Positions 39,123 to 47,877 of a DNA stretch of 64,000 nt are shown in pieces. Origin of the DNA: Bartonella sp. M0177 (lineage in GTDB: Bacteria; Pseudomonadota; Alphaproteobacteria; Rhizobiales; Rhizobiaceae); contig NZ_JACFOY010000001.1 of assembly GCF_016102285.1 (NCBI RefSeq), positions 1,054,001 through 1,118,000 of the forward strand, given 5' to 3'. The notes beneath the pieces were generated by a model. That model ran no database searches. It worked only from the letters and a program-made list of their open reading frames with translations, and was not told the origin of the DNA. Made by a program: the position numbers and the translations under genes. Positions within the stretch are counted from its first letter, which is position 1; every line of letters begins with the position of its first letter.

Positions 39123-39602
39123 ATGAACGCTGCTGTTGAGAAGAACAGTCTGGAGGCAGTAGACATTCGTAAACTGCTGTCAATATTGCCTCATCGTTAC
39201 CCATTTCTTCTTATCGATCGTATTATTGATATTGACGGTGATCAATCGGCAATTGGCATTAAAAATGTTACGGTAAACGAACCGCACTTCACAGGGCATT
39301 TTCCGGAAAATCCGATTATGCCGGGTGTGCTTATCATTGAAGCGATGGCTCAGACTGCCGGCGCAATTTCATTGCTTGTACAGGGGGATGAAAAACCCGG
39401 CGTTGTTTATCTCATGACCGTCGATAAAGCAAAATTCCGTAAACCTGTTGTGCCTGGAGATCAGTTAAGACTCCATGTCAAGAAATTGAAACAACATGGT
39501 GGAATCAGGCGCTTTTCCTGCCTCGCAGAAGTTGATGGAAATCGCGTGGCAGAAGCGGAAGTTGCTGCTATGATAGCGGTTGCCGAGAATAAAGAAGAAT
39601 AG
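39123..39602 (+). CDS. fabZ: 3-hydroxyacyl-[acyl-carrier-protein] dehydratase FabZ
   Basis: FabZ dehydrates 3-hydroxyacyl-ACP in fatty-acid elongation and competes with LpxA and LpxD for the same pool. The 159-residue hot-dog protein shows [14 protein letters not shown], the active-site His in [23 protein letters not shown], and the conserved Glu in that helix. It sits in frame-close spacing between lpxD (4 bases) and lpxA (9 bases), which ties saturated-lipid synthesis to lipid A synthesis. Confidence 0.97.
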   Translation: MNAAVEKNSLEAVDIRKLLSILPHRYPFLLIDRIIDIDGDQSAIGIKNVTVNEPHFTGHFPENPIMPGVLIIEAMAQTAGAISLLVQGDEKPGVVYLMTVDKAKFRKPVVPGDQLRLHVKKLKQHGGIRRFSCLAEVDGNRVAEAEVAAMIAVAENKEE

Positions 39603-39611
39603 GATTCTAGA

Positions 39612-40439
39612 ATGTCCGGTGTTGAAATTCATCCAACTGCGATTGTGGAAAAAGGTGCAGAACTTGGTACCAATGTGGAAATCGGGCCTTTTTGTACCGT
39701 GAGCGCCGATGCTGTCATTGGCGATGATTCCCGTTTGTTGAGCCATGTTGTCATAATGGGGCCGACGACATTGGGGGCAAATGCTCTCGTCTATCCGAAT
39801 GCAGTTTTAGGGGGAGATCCTCAAAACAACAAACACAAAGGTGGGCGTACCACTTTGGTTATCGGAAAGAATTGCATCATCCGTGAAGGTGTCACCATGC
39901 ATCGCGGGTCAGATACCAGTCGTGGAACAACAACGGTCGGCGATGATTGCGAATTTTTGGCTTATGCCCATGTGGCACATGATTGTGCTTTGGGAAATCA
40001 TGTAACATTTTCCAACAATGTGATGATTGGCGGCCATGTTGTGATCGGTGATTACGTGATTATTGGTGGCGGCGGTGCGGTTCATCAATTCGTCCGTGTC
40101 GGTCATCACGCTTTTGTTGGTGGTTTGGCCGCACTGGTCGGTGATCTCATTCCTTATGGATCTGCTATCGGCGTCCACGCATGGCTGGGTGGCTTGAATA
40201 TTATCGGCATGAAAAGATCAGGTTTGCCGCATAGTGAAATTCACGCTGTTCGTCATGCTGTGCCGATGCTCTTTGACAGAACCAAACCCGTTGCCGAAAG
40301 AGCTATTGACGTGCGTAACGCCTATCCCGATTCAAAAGCGGTAAATGACATTATCGATTTTGTTGAAGCTGATCACAAACGCGCATTTTGCACACCAAAA
40401 CTCGATAATACAAATAACAGCGGCGATATCGGATATTGA
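39612..40439 (+). CDS. lpxA: UDP-N-acetylglucosamine acyltransferase
   Basis: LpxA catalyses the first step of lipid A synthesis. The 275-residue product is a left-handed beta helix (IHPTAIVEKGAELGTNVEIGPFCTVSADAVIGDD) with the catalytic His in the AYAHVAHDCALGNHVTFSNN segment (about residue 125), then GGGAVHQFVRVGHHAFVGG. The helical C-terminus begins near residue 195. Its stop overlaps the potential TTG start of lpxI. Confidence 0.97.
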   Translation: MSGVEIHPTAIVEKGAELGTNVEIGPFCTVSADAVIGDDSRLLSHVVIMGPTTLGANALVYPNAVLGGDPQNNKHKGGRTTLVIGKNCIIREGVTMHRGSDTSRGTTTVGDDCEFLAYAHVAHDCALGNHVTFSNNVMIGGHVVIGDYVIIGGGGAVHQFVRVGHHAFVGGLAALVGDLIPYGSAIGVHAWLGGLNIIGMKRSGLPHSEIHAVRHAVPMLFDRTKPVAERAIDVRNAYPDSKAVNDIIDFVEADHKRAFCTPKLDNTNNSGDIGY

Positions 40440-40441
40440 GT

Positions 40442-41314
40442 ATGGGGAAGGGCGACACAAAACGTAGCCTTTCCGGTCGTACCGCAATTATTGCGGGAAA
40501 TGGCGTTTTGCCTTTGGCTGTTGCCAGCGCAATAGAAGAAATGGGGGAAAAGCCGTTTCTTGTTCCGCTGAAAGGCGAAGCCGATCCGAGACTTTACTCC
40601 TATGAACATTGCGAAATATCGGTCGTACAGCTAGCAAGACTAATTAAAGCTTTAAAAAAAGCAAATATCACCAATGTTATATTGGCAGGTGGCGTCAAAA
40701 GTCGGCCTAATCTCAAAGATTTGCGCCCCGACTGGACGACTTTATCGGCACTGCCAAAATTGTTTCGTGCTTTGGGGCAGGGCGATGATGCGCTTTTGAA
40801 AGCCTTCATTAGCGTTGTCGAAAAATATGGTTTTCATGTTGTGGGTGCCCACGAAGTCGTTCCACAATTATTGGCTCCCAAAGAATTCAATCTGACAAAG
40901 AAACGCGCTGACGAAAAAAATTGGCGGGATATTATGCTTGCGGCGGAAGCAGCTGCAATTTTGGGAAAACTCGATATCGGTCAGGGAGCAGTTGCTGTAA
41001 AAGGGCGCGTCGTGGCCGTTGAAGGTGCGGAGGGTACCGATAACATGTTACGCCGTGTTACGGAAATGCGTAATGAAAGACGCATTCCTCTAACAGGGGG
41101 CGTGTTGGTCAAGCGAGCTAAAGAACAGCAGGATGAAAGAGCGGACTTGCCCACAATTGGGCCCGAAACAATTATCCATGCCAAACAATGTCATTTGGAT
41201 GGTGTTGCCGTCGAAGCAGAGCGAACTTTCATCGTTTCATTAAAAGAGACGGTTGAGCAAGCAGACAAATGTTCGCTTTTTATCGAGACCTTCGGAAAGA
41301 ACGAATATGTCTGA
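40442..41314 (+). CDS. lpxI: UDP-2,3-diacylglucosamine diphosphatase LpxI
   Basis: LpxI (DUF1009) hydrolyses UDP-2,3-diacylglucosamine to lipid X and UMP and replaces the unrelated LpxH in alphaproteobacteria. The 290-residue product has TAIIAGNGVLPLAVASAIEEMGEKPFLVPLKGEADP at the start, NVILAGGVKSRPNLKDLRPDW in the middle and a C-terminal domain with GAVAVKGRVVAVEGAEGTDNMLRRV and CHLDGVAVEAERTFIV. A TTG at 40436 overlapping the lpxA stop is an alternative start. The ATG at 40442 is chosen. The end overlaps lpxB by 8 bases, so translation is coupled. Confidence 0.96.
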   Translation: MGKGDTKRSLSGRTAIIAGNGVLPLAVASAIEEMGEKPFLVPLKGEADPRLYSYEHCEISVVQLARLIKALKKANITNVILAGGVKSRPNLKDLRPDWTTLSALPKLFRALGQGDDALLKAFISVVEKYGFHVVGAHEVVPQLLAPKEFNLTKKRADEKNWRDIMLAAEAAAILGKLDIGQGAVAVKGRVVAVEGAEGTDNMLRRVTEMRNERRIPLTGGVLVKRAKEQQDERADLPTIGPETIIHAKQCHLDGVAVEAERTFIVSLKETVEQADKCSLFIETFGKNEYV

Positions 41315-42470
41315 TGGTCCTATAAAAATTGCTATCGTTGCTGGCGAGGAATCGGGAGATTTGCTCGGAGCAGATCTGATATCGGCATTGGCACGAAAAA
41401 CCGGGCGCAATATCAAGCTCATAGGCGTTGGCGGTGCGCATCTTGAAGCATTGGGTTTAAAAAGTGTCTTTAATGTCGATGACATAGCTCTGATGGGGCT
41501 TGGAGCCGTTTTAAAAAAACTGCCGAAGCTTATCTTGCATATACACCGTCTGGCGCGGTTTATCGCCGATGAGAAGCCGGATTGTCTTATCATTATTGAT
41601 AGTCCGGATTTTACCCACCGTGTTGCCAAAAAAGTAAGGAAATTAGCGCCTCAAATCCCTATCGTAAAATATATTGCACCTTCTGTTTGGGCATGGCGCC
41701 CCGAGCGGGCCAAGGCAATGTGTTCCTATATCGACCATGTTCTTGTTGTGCTCCCCTTCGAAAAAAAGGTTATGCATGATTTGCAAGGGCCCCCAGCGAC
41801 TTATGTCGGTCATAGGTTGTTGACCTATCCGCCATTGCTGGCAATGGAAAAAATGCGGTCGCGCCATTTGGAAGAGAAAAAGTCGGAGCCGACAGTGGTT
41901 GTATTACCTGGCTCGAGACATTTTGAAATTCGTGGTTTGATGCCGATTTTCGGGGCGGCTTTGGAAATTTTAAAAAAACGGCAGCCAGCTATCAATTTTG
42001 TTTTGCCCACTCTGCCGAGGCTTGCCGACAGTGTACGCAAACTTATGAGTGAATGGCCGATAAAAGTTGAAATTGTGGTTGGTGAAGAGGCAAAATGGGC
42101 AGCTTTTGCAAAAGCGGATGCTGCACTAGCGGCTTCCGGTACTGTTTCTCTGGAACTGGCACTTGCCAATATTCCAATGGTTCTTGGGTATAAAGCGGAT
42201 CTTTTTTCAAAGACTTTCATTTTGCCGCGGGTAAAAGTGTGGAGCGCCGCATTGCCCAATATCATCGCCGACCGGCCGGTTGTTCCGGAGTATTTCAATG
42301 AATTTTTGCGTCCCGGCATGCTGGCTCGTCAGGTTGAACAATTGGTTGTTGCGGGGCCGGTTCGTCAAGCGCAACTTGACGGATTTTCTTTGATCAAAAC
42401 GACCATGAAAACATCTGCACCGTCAGGTGAAATTGCGTCACAAGCCTTGTTGAAATACCTGAAGCTCTAG
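41307..42470 (+). CDS. lpxB: lipid-A-disaccharide synthase
   Basis: LpxB joins lipid X to UDP-2,3-diacylglucosamine, giving the lipid A disaccharide, and is a peripheral GT-B glycosyltransferase. The 387-residue product begins MSDGPIKIAIVAGEESGDLLGADLISALAR, with IIIDSPDFTHRVAKKVR, YIAPSVWAWRPERAKAM and VLPGSRHFEIR typical of the family, and ALAASGTVSLELALANIPMVLGYK as the nucleotide-binding region. The ATG at 41307 lies inside the end of lpxI. An upstream start at 41253 is rejected. lpxB is the last gene of the block. Confidence 0.97.
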   Translation: MSDGPIKIAIVAGEESGDLLGADLISALARKTGRNIKLIGVGGAHLEALGLKSVFNVDDIALMGLGAVLKKLPKLILHIHRLARFIADEKPDCLIIIDSPDFTHRVAKKVRKLAPQIPIVKYIAPSVWAWRPERAKAMCSYIDHVLVVLPFEKKVMHDLQGPPATYVGHRLLTYPPLLAMEKMRSRHLEEKKSEPTVVVLPGSRHFEIRGLMPIFGAALEILKKRQPAINFVLPTLPRLADSVRKLMSEWPIKVEIVVGEEAKWAAFAKADAALAASGTVSLELALANIPMVLGYKADLFSKTFILPRVKVWSAALPNIIADRPVVPEYFNEFLRPGMLARQVEQLVVAGPVRQAQLDGFSLIKTTMKTSAPSGEIASQALLKYLKL

Positions 42471-42733
42471 TGAAATGCTTGAATTTCATTAAAGTCGCGT
42501 GAAATGGAAAACAGCACAGAATTGAATTCGGATTATTTTAAAATAAACGCTTCTATCGGGTATATTTCTGCCGCAAATTTATAATGATCTACTTAATTAT
42601 TCCGGAATTACTTTAGAAGCCAAAATGCTTTGTGGTGCCCGTTAAAATTTGTCGAAACAAGCGGAAGAGATTGTATGGCTCAGTTACCGAAGGGTGTAAT
42701 TTCGTTTTAAACCGATATTCATGAAGCGATTTC

Positions 42734-42760
42734 ACACTAGGTTATTTAGTGTTTTATTTT
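42734..42760 (+). terminator. AT-rich terminator-like hairpin at the end of the ABC operon
   Basis: ACACTA-ggttatt-TAGTGT (42734-42739/42747-42752) followed by TTTATTTTT on the plus strand overlaps the last codons and stop of the minus-strand ABC ATPase gene. In plus orientation it could terminate read-through from lpxB, 265 bases away. The low-GC stem makes this uncertain. The 42471-42733 interval shows no gene. Confidence 0.35.
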
Positions 42761-43525
42761 TGCGAGAAAATCTTTAGCCCTTTGGTTATCAGGATTTGAG
42801 AAGAATTTATCGGGCGTTGTGTCTTCAAGAATCCTTCCATTTTCGAGAAAAAGTACACGTTCCGAAACTTCACGCGCAAATCCCATTTCATGTGTGACGC
42901 AAAGCATGGTCATACCGGTTTCTGCAAGCTTGACAATAACATCCAGAACTTCTCCGACCATTTCCGGATCAAGAGCGGACGTTGGTTCATCAAACAACAT
43001 GACCTTGGGTTCCATGCAAAGAGCACGAGCAATAGCAACGCGTTGCTGCTGACCGCCGGATAACTGGGAAGGATATTTTTCGCTATGGGCCTCGATACCA
43101 ACCTTACTCAAATATTTGATGGCGCGCGCTCTTGCCTCTTCCTTTGTCAGCCCTTGAACGGTCATAGGGGCAAGAATGCAATTTTGCATGACAGTCATAT
43201 GGGGAAAGAGATTAAAATGTTGAAACACCATGCCGACTTCGCGGAGCACCTTTTTCTGCTCTTGCGGCGCTGCACTCATGATATCGACACCATAAATACG
43301 GATGCTGCCTTGTTCGGGTACTTCGAGCTGGTTTATGCAGCGGATAAGAGTTGATTTACCGGAACCGGATGGCCCACATAAAACAATGCGTTCTCCCGCT
43401 TTAACGTCAAGCGAGATATTATGAAGGGCCTGAAATTCGCCGTACCACTTGTTCAATTCTTGAATGACAATGACATGTTCATCAGATTTGGCTTTATCGT
43501 TATTATTGTGCTGAACTGCCGCCAT
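42746..43525 (-). CDS. polar amino acid ABC transporter, ATP-binding protein
   Basis: The ATPase of a periplasmic-binding-protein-dependent importer (GlnQ/HisP/OccP group). The 259-residue product has Walker [10 protein letters not shown] (51-59), the Q-loop [10 protein letters not shown] (about 100-109), signature LSGGQQQR (155-162), Walker B VMLFDE (175-180) followed by PTSALDPE, and the H-loop [12 protein letters not shown]. It is the last gene of a five-gene minus-strand operon. A D-amino-acid dehydrogenase gene separates it from its permeases, with 25 bases between. Confidence 0.95.
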   Translation of the reverse strand: MAAVQHNNNDKAKSDEHVIVIQELNKWYGEFQALHNISLDVKAGERIVLCGPSGSGKSTLIRCINQLEVPEQGSIRIYGVDIMSAAPQEQKKVLREVGMVFQHFNLFPHMTVMQNCILAPMTVQGLTKEEARARAIKYLSKVGIEAHSEKYPSQLSGGQQQRVAIARALCMEPKVMLFDEPTSALDPEMVGEVLDVIVKLAETGMTMLCVTHEMGFAREVSERVLFLENGRILEDTTPDKFFSNPDNQRAKDFLAKIKH

Positions 43526-43550
43526 TGCTGTTGTTCTCCGTTTCTGGTTC

Positions 43551-44798
43551 TCAAAACCGTGTTAGACTGAAAGCATCAGGAGATGTCAATGGTTGTTCAC
43601 CTGCCATGATCTCGGCAAGTAATTTTCCACTAACCGCTCCAAGCGTCAATCCATGATGCGCATGACCAAAATTGAGCCAAAGCCCCTTGTGAGAGGGGGC
43701 TTTTCCGATAATCGGGCGCATGTCCGAGAGACAAGGGCGCTCACCGAGCCAAGGTTTGGTTTCGACATATTCGCCGAGCGGAAAAATGTTTTTTGCAATT
43801 TTTTCAGCCCGCTTTAGTTGTGTCCAATAAGGCGGGGCTTTCGGACTTGCAAATTCGATTCCTGTCGTGAGCCGAATTCCTTGGCGCATTGGCGCCAATA
43901 CAAAACCGGCGACGGGGTCACATATCGAATGTTCAAGGACAGTTTTCTCGTCAACTTGCTGGTAGTGAATATGATAGCCACGCTTTATGGCAAAAGGAAT
44001 ATGACGATAGCCGAATTTGTTCAAAAACTGAATGGATTGGGGACCAAGAGCAACGACAATATCAGGTGCTCCGATCGATATGCCGTTATCGTTTATTTGC
44101 CAGATTCCGTTATTATATTCGGTTTTCAAAGCATCGAGTTTGACGAAACTCCCGCCTTGTTTGATAAAATAACGCGCATAAGCGGCGGTCAGCCCGCCGG
44201 GGTCGTTGACAGTTTTCGGGTCAAGCCAATGAATGCCGCCGACAAGCTGCGGACTGATAGACGGAACACGTTGAATTAAAGCGTTCCGGTCAAGAACATC
44301 ATAATTGAGGTGAAAACGATCAAGCGAAAGAAGATGGTTTTTCGCTTTATCAAAATCTTTATTGGTGCGGAATATCTCGAGCCACCCCTTCGGCTCTATA
44401 AAGGAAGTAGCACCGGCTAATTCGGCTAAAAAATCATGTTCTTTGACGCTGTTTTCAATGAGAGGTAACAGAGCCAATGTCGATTCTTCCAGATTCTTCG
44501 GTGATGATTGGTGCCAGAACTTGAAAAGCCATGGTGCTATTTTTGGCAGGTAACTCCAGTCAAACCGCACATCGGTTTGATGATTGAAAGCATAAGCAAC
44601 AAGACGCGAAAATTCCCGCGGAAAATGATAGGGAATAACGCTCGATCTCTCGATCAGTCCCGCATTGCCGTAGCTTGTTCCCTGTCCGGGGTCTTTTTTA
44701 TCGACAAGGCAGACATGATAGCCTCTCAATTGAAGATGTAAACATGTGCATACACCGACAATTCCGGCTCCGAGCACGATAACATCAAATTTTTTCAT
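43551..44798 (-). CDS. FAD-dependent D-amino-acid dehydrogenase (DadA-like)
   Basis: A 415-residue DAO-family flavoenzyme. The FAD site is [30 protein letters not shown] (about residues 5-34), followed by the DadA-type [24 protein letters not shown] block, and the C-terminal [47 protein letters not shown]. Such enzymes oxidise D-amino acids to keto acids and pass electrons to the respiratory chain. The gene sits inside a polar amino acid ABC operon, between the permeases and the ATPase, so the transported compound is probably its substrate or is related (a D-amino acid or an opine-like compound). The substrate is not known. Confidence 0.9.
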   Translation of the reverse strand: MKKFDVIVLGAGIVGVCTCLHLQLRGYHVCLVDKKDPGQGTSYGNAGLIERSSVIPYHFPREFSRLVAYAFNHQTDVRFDWSYLPKIAPWLFKFWHQSSPKNLEESTLALLPLIENSVKEHDFLAELAGATSFIEPKGWLEIFRTNKDFDKAKNHLLSLDRFHLNYDVLDRNALIQRVPSISPQLVGGIHWLDPKTVNDPGGLTAAYARYFIKQGGSFVKLDALKTEYNNGIWQINDNGISIGAPDIVVALGPQSIQFLNKFGYRHIPFAIKRGYHIHYQQVDEKTVLEHSICDPVAGFVLAPMRQGIRLTTGIEFASPKAPPYWTQLKRAEKIAKNIFPLGEYVETKPWLGERPCLSDMRPIIGKAPSHKGLWLNFGHAHHGLTLGAVSGKLLAEIMAGEQPLTSPDAFSLTRF

Positions 44799-44837
44799 TC
44801 GAACCTAATCCCGCAAACCTCTTTTATCCGGATGACA

Positions 44838-45548
44838 TTAACGCATATGACGCGTCAGTCTACGTTCTGTCATGCCGATCAAGCGTCGAACAACTTCAAC
44901 GATGATCAGGTAAAGTACAGCCGCCCAGATATAGACCTGAAAATCGAACGTACGTGAATAGGCAAGTTTGGCAACGCCCATCAGATCATAAACTGTTACG
45001 AGAGATGCAACAGCACTGGCTTTGATCATAAGGATGAACTCGTTTCCTAAAGGACGTAATGCCATGATCATGGATTGCGGTAATATAACACGGATGAATG
45101 TGGTTTTTCGGGAGAGTCCCAATGCTTTGGCCGCTTCATATTGACCGGCGGGTACCGATTGCATGCTGCCTCGGAAAATTTCTGCCTGATAAGCAGCGGT
45201 ATTCAACGCGAAAATGAAGAGACAACACCACCACGAGCTTTGGAAAAACCACCACAATCCGACGCTTTTCCAAAAAACACTGAACGAACCGATGCCGTAA
45301 TAAAAGAGAAATAATTGTGCAAGGAGCGGCGAGCCACGGAAGAAATAGATGTAAATGCGAGCCGGTAAACTTAGCCACGAATGTTTCGAGCGCCATGCAA
45401 ATGTTATCATGATGCTCAAGAAAAAGCCGACTGTATAGGAAAGTGCCACGAGCTTTACGGTGACGAAAAAACCGTTAATAAAGTTCGGGCCATAGCGCCT
45501 CAAAATATCCGGATTGATGATGAAATGCAGAAAGTCGGGTATCATCAT
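44838..45548 (-). CDS. polar amino acid ABC transporter permease (HisM/OccM-like)
   Basis: A 236-residue inner-membrane permease with about five hydrophobic spans. The start FINGFFVTVKLVALSYTVGFFLSI is typical of the HisMQ family, and the EAA loop is QYEAAKALGLSRKTTFIRVILPQSMIMALRPLGNEFI (about residues 145-180), where the ATPase docks. It overlaps the preceding permease gene by 4 bases (translational coupling) and is followed 39 bases later by the D-amino-acid dehydrogenase gene. Confidence 0.94.
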   Translation of the reverse strand: MMIPDFLHFIINPDILRRYGPNFINGFFVTVKLVALSYTVGFFLSIMITFAWRSKHSWLSLPARIYIYFFRGSPLLAQLFLFYYGIGSFSVFWKSVGLWWFFQSSWWCCLFIFALNTAAYQAEIFRGSMQSVPAGQYEAAKALGLSRKTTFIRVILPQSMIMALRPLGNEFILMIKASAVASLVTVYDLMGVAKLAYSRTFDFQVYIWAAVLYLIIVEVVRRLIGMTERRLTRHMR

Positions 45549-46267
45549 GCGGATACCTTTTCATAACAGGCATTGGCACGCTTTTCCAAATGGCGGATAA
45601 TGAAAGAAGAAACGGCCGAAAAGATAAGATAGATGACACAAGCAGTCAGGTAGAAAAACATCGGTTTTTTGGTTGCTGCGACTGCAAGATTTGTCTGACG
45701 CATCACATCGACGAGTGCGATCGTTGAAACCAGCGACGTATCCTTGAGTAATGTCAACCAGTTGTTTGAAAGACCGGGCAGGGCATTACGTGCAAGTTGT
45801 GGCAAAACTACACGAAAAAATGTTGTGGCTGGTGAAAGACTTAAAGCTTTAGCAGCTTCATATTGTCCACTGTCCAAAACCTTGAAAGCGCCAAGCCAGA
45901 CCTCGCAGGAAAAAGCGGCAAAAACCATCCCCAGAGCCAAAACACCGGCAAAAAAAGCATTCACCGAGAACTCTGCCTCTATATTAAAATGTGCCATCAA
46001 TGATTGTACGAGGGTCTGCAATCCATAATAGACAAGAAACAATGTCAATAATTCAGGCAATCCGCGGAATATTGCGGAAAATATTGTTGCAATAATCCGG
46101 AAAAATTTCACATCCGACTGAATCATGAGCGAGCAGATGAGACCAAGCGGAAGCCCCAAAGGTAGACAGCAAAGCGCGAGTGACAAAGTCACTCCCGCTC
46201 CGATGAGCATAACCATACCCCAACCGCCACTGCCAAATGACAGCAATGACAAATACTCGATCATCAA
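45545..46267 (-). CDS. polar amino acid ABC transporter permease (HisQ/OccQ-like)
   Basis: A 240-residue permease, partner of the next gene. LIGAGVTLSLALCCLPLGLPLGLICSLM is the first span. FRGLPELLTLFLVYYGLQTLV is the conserved scaffold. The EAA loop is QYEAAKALSLSPATTFFRVVLPQLARNALPGLSNNWL. It begins 67 bases after the binding-protein gene and overlaps the second permease by 4 bases. The two permeases form a heterodimer in this transporter class. Confidence 0.94.
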   Translation of the reverse strand: MMIEYLSLLSFGSGGWGMVMLIGAGVTLSLALCCLPLGLPLGLICSLMIQSDVKFFRIIATIFSAIFRGLPELLTLFLVYYGLQTLVQSLMAHFNIEAEFSVNAFFAGVLALGMVFAAFSCEVWLGAFKVLDSGQYEAAKALSLSPATTFFRVVLPQLARNALPGLSNNWLTLLKDTSLVSTIALVDVMRQTNLAVAATKKPMFFYLTACVIYLIFSAVSSFIIRHLEKRANACYEKVSA

Positions 46268-46333
46268 TGAAAGCTCCGGTTATTCGTTATCAATAGCCGA
46301 TAGAAAAAATCGCAAAATAATTCAACCGGTTAA

Positions 46334-47086
46334 TTAATAAATATCGGATTGAAAGTATTTTTTGGCAATTTTGTCATAGGTACCATCAGCGCGAATATCA
46401 TCAATTGCCTTATTCAGACGATTCTTCAAATCATCGGAATTCTTGCGAATAGCAATGGAAATAGGCTCTCTTGTACCTTCAACTTCTCCAAGAAGTTTGC
46501 AGCACTCCTTCCCGTCTTTTTCAAGCCAGGTCAGAAGCGGGAATTTATCATGAATAATCGCGTCGAGACGGTGATTGATCAAATCGCTATTGGCTTCTTC
46601 GGGCGTTGGATAAAGCTTCAGATTGGTTCCCTCGGGGGCATAATTATCTTCAGCATAGATTGCCTGTGTTGTGCCTGCCTGTGCCCCCAGATTTTTTCCG
46701 TTAAGAGACTGCGGACTTAAGTCCTTGATGTCTGAATCCTTCGGAACAGCAACAGCAAGTGTTGTTGTATAATAGCGATTTGTGAAATCGACTTTTTGCT
46801 TGCGTTCTTCGGTCGGAACCATTGAAGCAATAATAGCATCATATTTTTTTGCCAGAAGTCCGGGGATGATACCTTCCCAGTCTTGCGCTGTAACCGTGCA
46901 TTCAACTTTCATTTTGTCGCAGAGTGCATAGGCAATATCGACATCGAAACCATGAAGGTTATTATTGGAGTCAACGTAACTGAATGGCGGGTAGGCTCCT
47001 TCGGTTGCAATACGCAAGTTTTCAGCATGTGCGGAAAAGCTCATCATAAGGCTTCCCAAAACGAGTCCAGCTGCAAGGATTTTCAT
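46334..47086 (-). CDS. polar amino acid ABC transporter substrate-binding protein (LAO/HisJ-like)
   Basis: The periplasmic receptor of the operon. The 250-residue product has a signal peptide (about 1-22, MKILAAGLVLGSLMMSFSAHA) and the SBP_bac_3 fold: LRIATEGAYPPFSYVDSNNNLHGFDVDIAYALCDKM, KYDAIIASMVPTEERKQKVDFTNRYY (lysine/arginine/ornithine- and histidine-type), and GTYDKIAKKYFQSDIY. The Asp in VDFT and the acidic residues fit basic or polar amino acids and octopine-type ligands. The ATG at 47086 with GGAGT upstream was chosen over a longer frame. It is the first gene of the operon. Confidence 0.94.
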   Translation of the reverse strand: MKILAAGLVLGSLMMSFSAHAENLRIATEGAYPPFSYVDSNNNLHGFDVDIAYALCDKMKVECTVTAQDWEGIIPGLLAKKYDAIIASMVPTEERKQKVDFTNRYYTTTLAVAVPKDSDIKDLSPQSLNGKNLGAQAGTTQAIYAEDNYAPEGTNLKLYPTPEEANSDLINHRLDAIIHDKFPLLTWLEKDGKECCKLLGEVEGTREPISIAIRKNSDDLKNRLNKAIDDIRADGTYDKIAKKYFQSDIY

Positions 47087-47450
47087 GTTGTACTCCTGTT
47101 TTAAACAAAATAAGTCTATTACAATTAGTTTTAGCGCCAAGTTTTAGCCAAGGGCAATTTAAAAACATCAATCCACCGATATATCCCTTAAAAACACTTC
47201 ATTGTCTCTCTCCGTTAAAGCACGGCCGTCAGTTTGAACGGAAATGAAAATCCTGCCGCTTTTTTAACGTGTTTAATAATGAATGGTAATGCTTGTCGAC
47301 CTCACCGGTTTTCAATGAACAAACTTGAAGTCATGTGCGCCCTTGTAGTAACGGGGTCATGAAGTTTGCCTCCTTCAGGGCATTTATAGCGTGATACATG
47401 AAATAAATGGTTCTCAGCCTACATAAAACCATTGCCGGACATGAGTGACA
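47087..47450. other. 364-base region between the ABC operon and the 47.5-kb ORF
   Basis: The promoter of the minus-strand ABC operon should lie on its left side. I see no gene, tRNA or strong hairpin. Much of the stretch is AT-rich without periodicity. Confidence 0.35.
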
Positions 47451-47741
47451 TCAGGCGCAAATAAAAGTAAGATCGAGAGCTTGTAAAATGCCGAATCTAT
47501 TTTTTAACAGCTGTTCGTAACCCCTTGTAAGTTCGATATTTTTTTCCGCCTGATAAAGAGTTTTTCTGCCGTTTCTCGTTCCGGTTTTATATTCAATCGC
47601 CTTAACGCACGTTGGACAATTAAAGACCAAACGCAATTCGGACAATAAACAGGTTTCGTGCTGTTTCGGGAACACTGCCATATTGCTCAATGCTCCGAAA
47701 GTTACCGATCTATTTTCTATCGAATATTGACTATTCTTCAT
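47451..47741 (-). pseudogene. small unknown ORF, possibly a decayed NADAR-like gene
   Basis: I do not recognise this 96-residue frame as a whole. Residues 11-25 (RSVTFGALSNMAVFP) resemble the opening of bacterial NADAR/YbiA-type proteins (FGALSNM...FP), which act on ADP-ribose derivatives. The following residues do not continue that fold clearly. A CPTC motif near residue 43 and NGRKTLYQAEKN near residue 60 are the other notable segments. NADAR proteins are about 150-180 residues, so this could be a frameshifted remnant or an unrelated small protein. It faces the MHS transporter gene divergently. Confidence 0.3.
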
Positions 47742-47877
47742 ATTGAAACAGTTAACCCACTAACTTGGAAACTTGAAAGTCCATGGTTTTTCGTTATGGC
47801 TTTCATTTAAAAAAACAACAGGTAGTTGTTTGCCTTTACGATATTTTGGAAAAAGCTGATAACCTTAAGGAGAACTC

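Noticed and set aside
38075-40439. lpxD and lpxA as a tandem repeat
   Set aside because: The similarity is only the shared hexapeptide-repeat fold of two different acyltransferases. It is normal for this operon.
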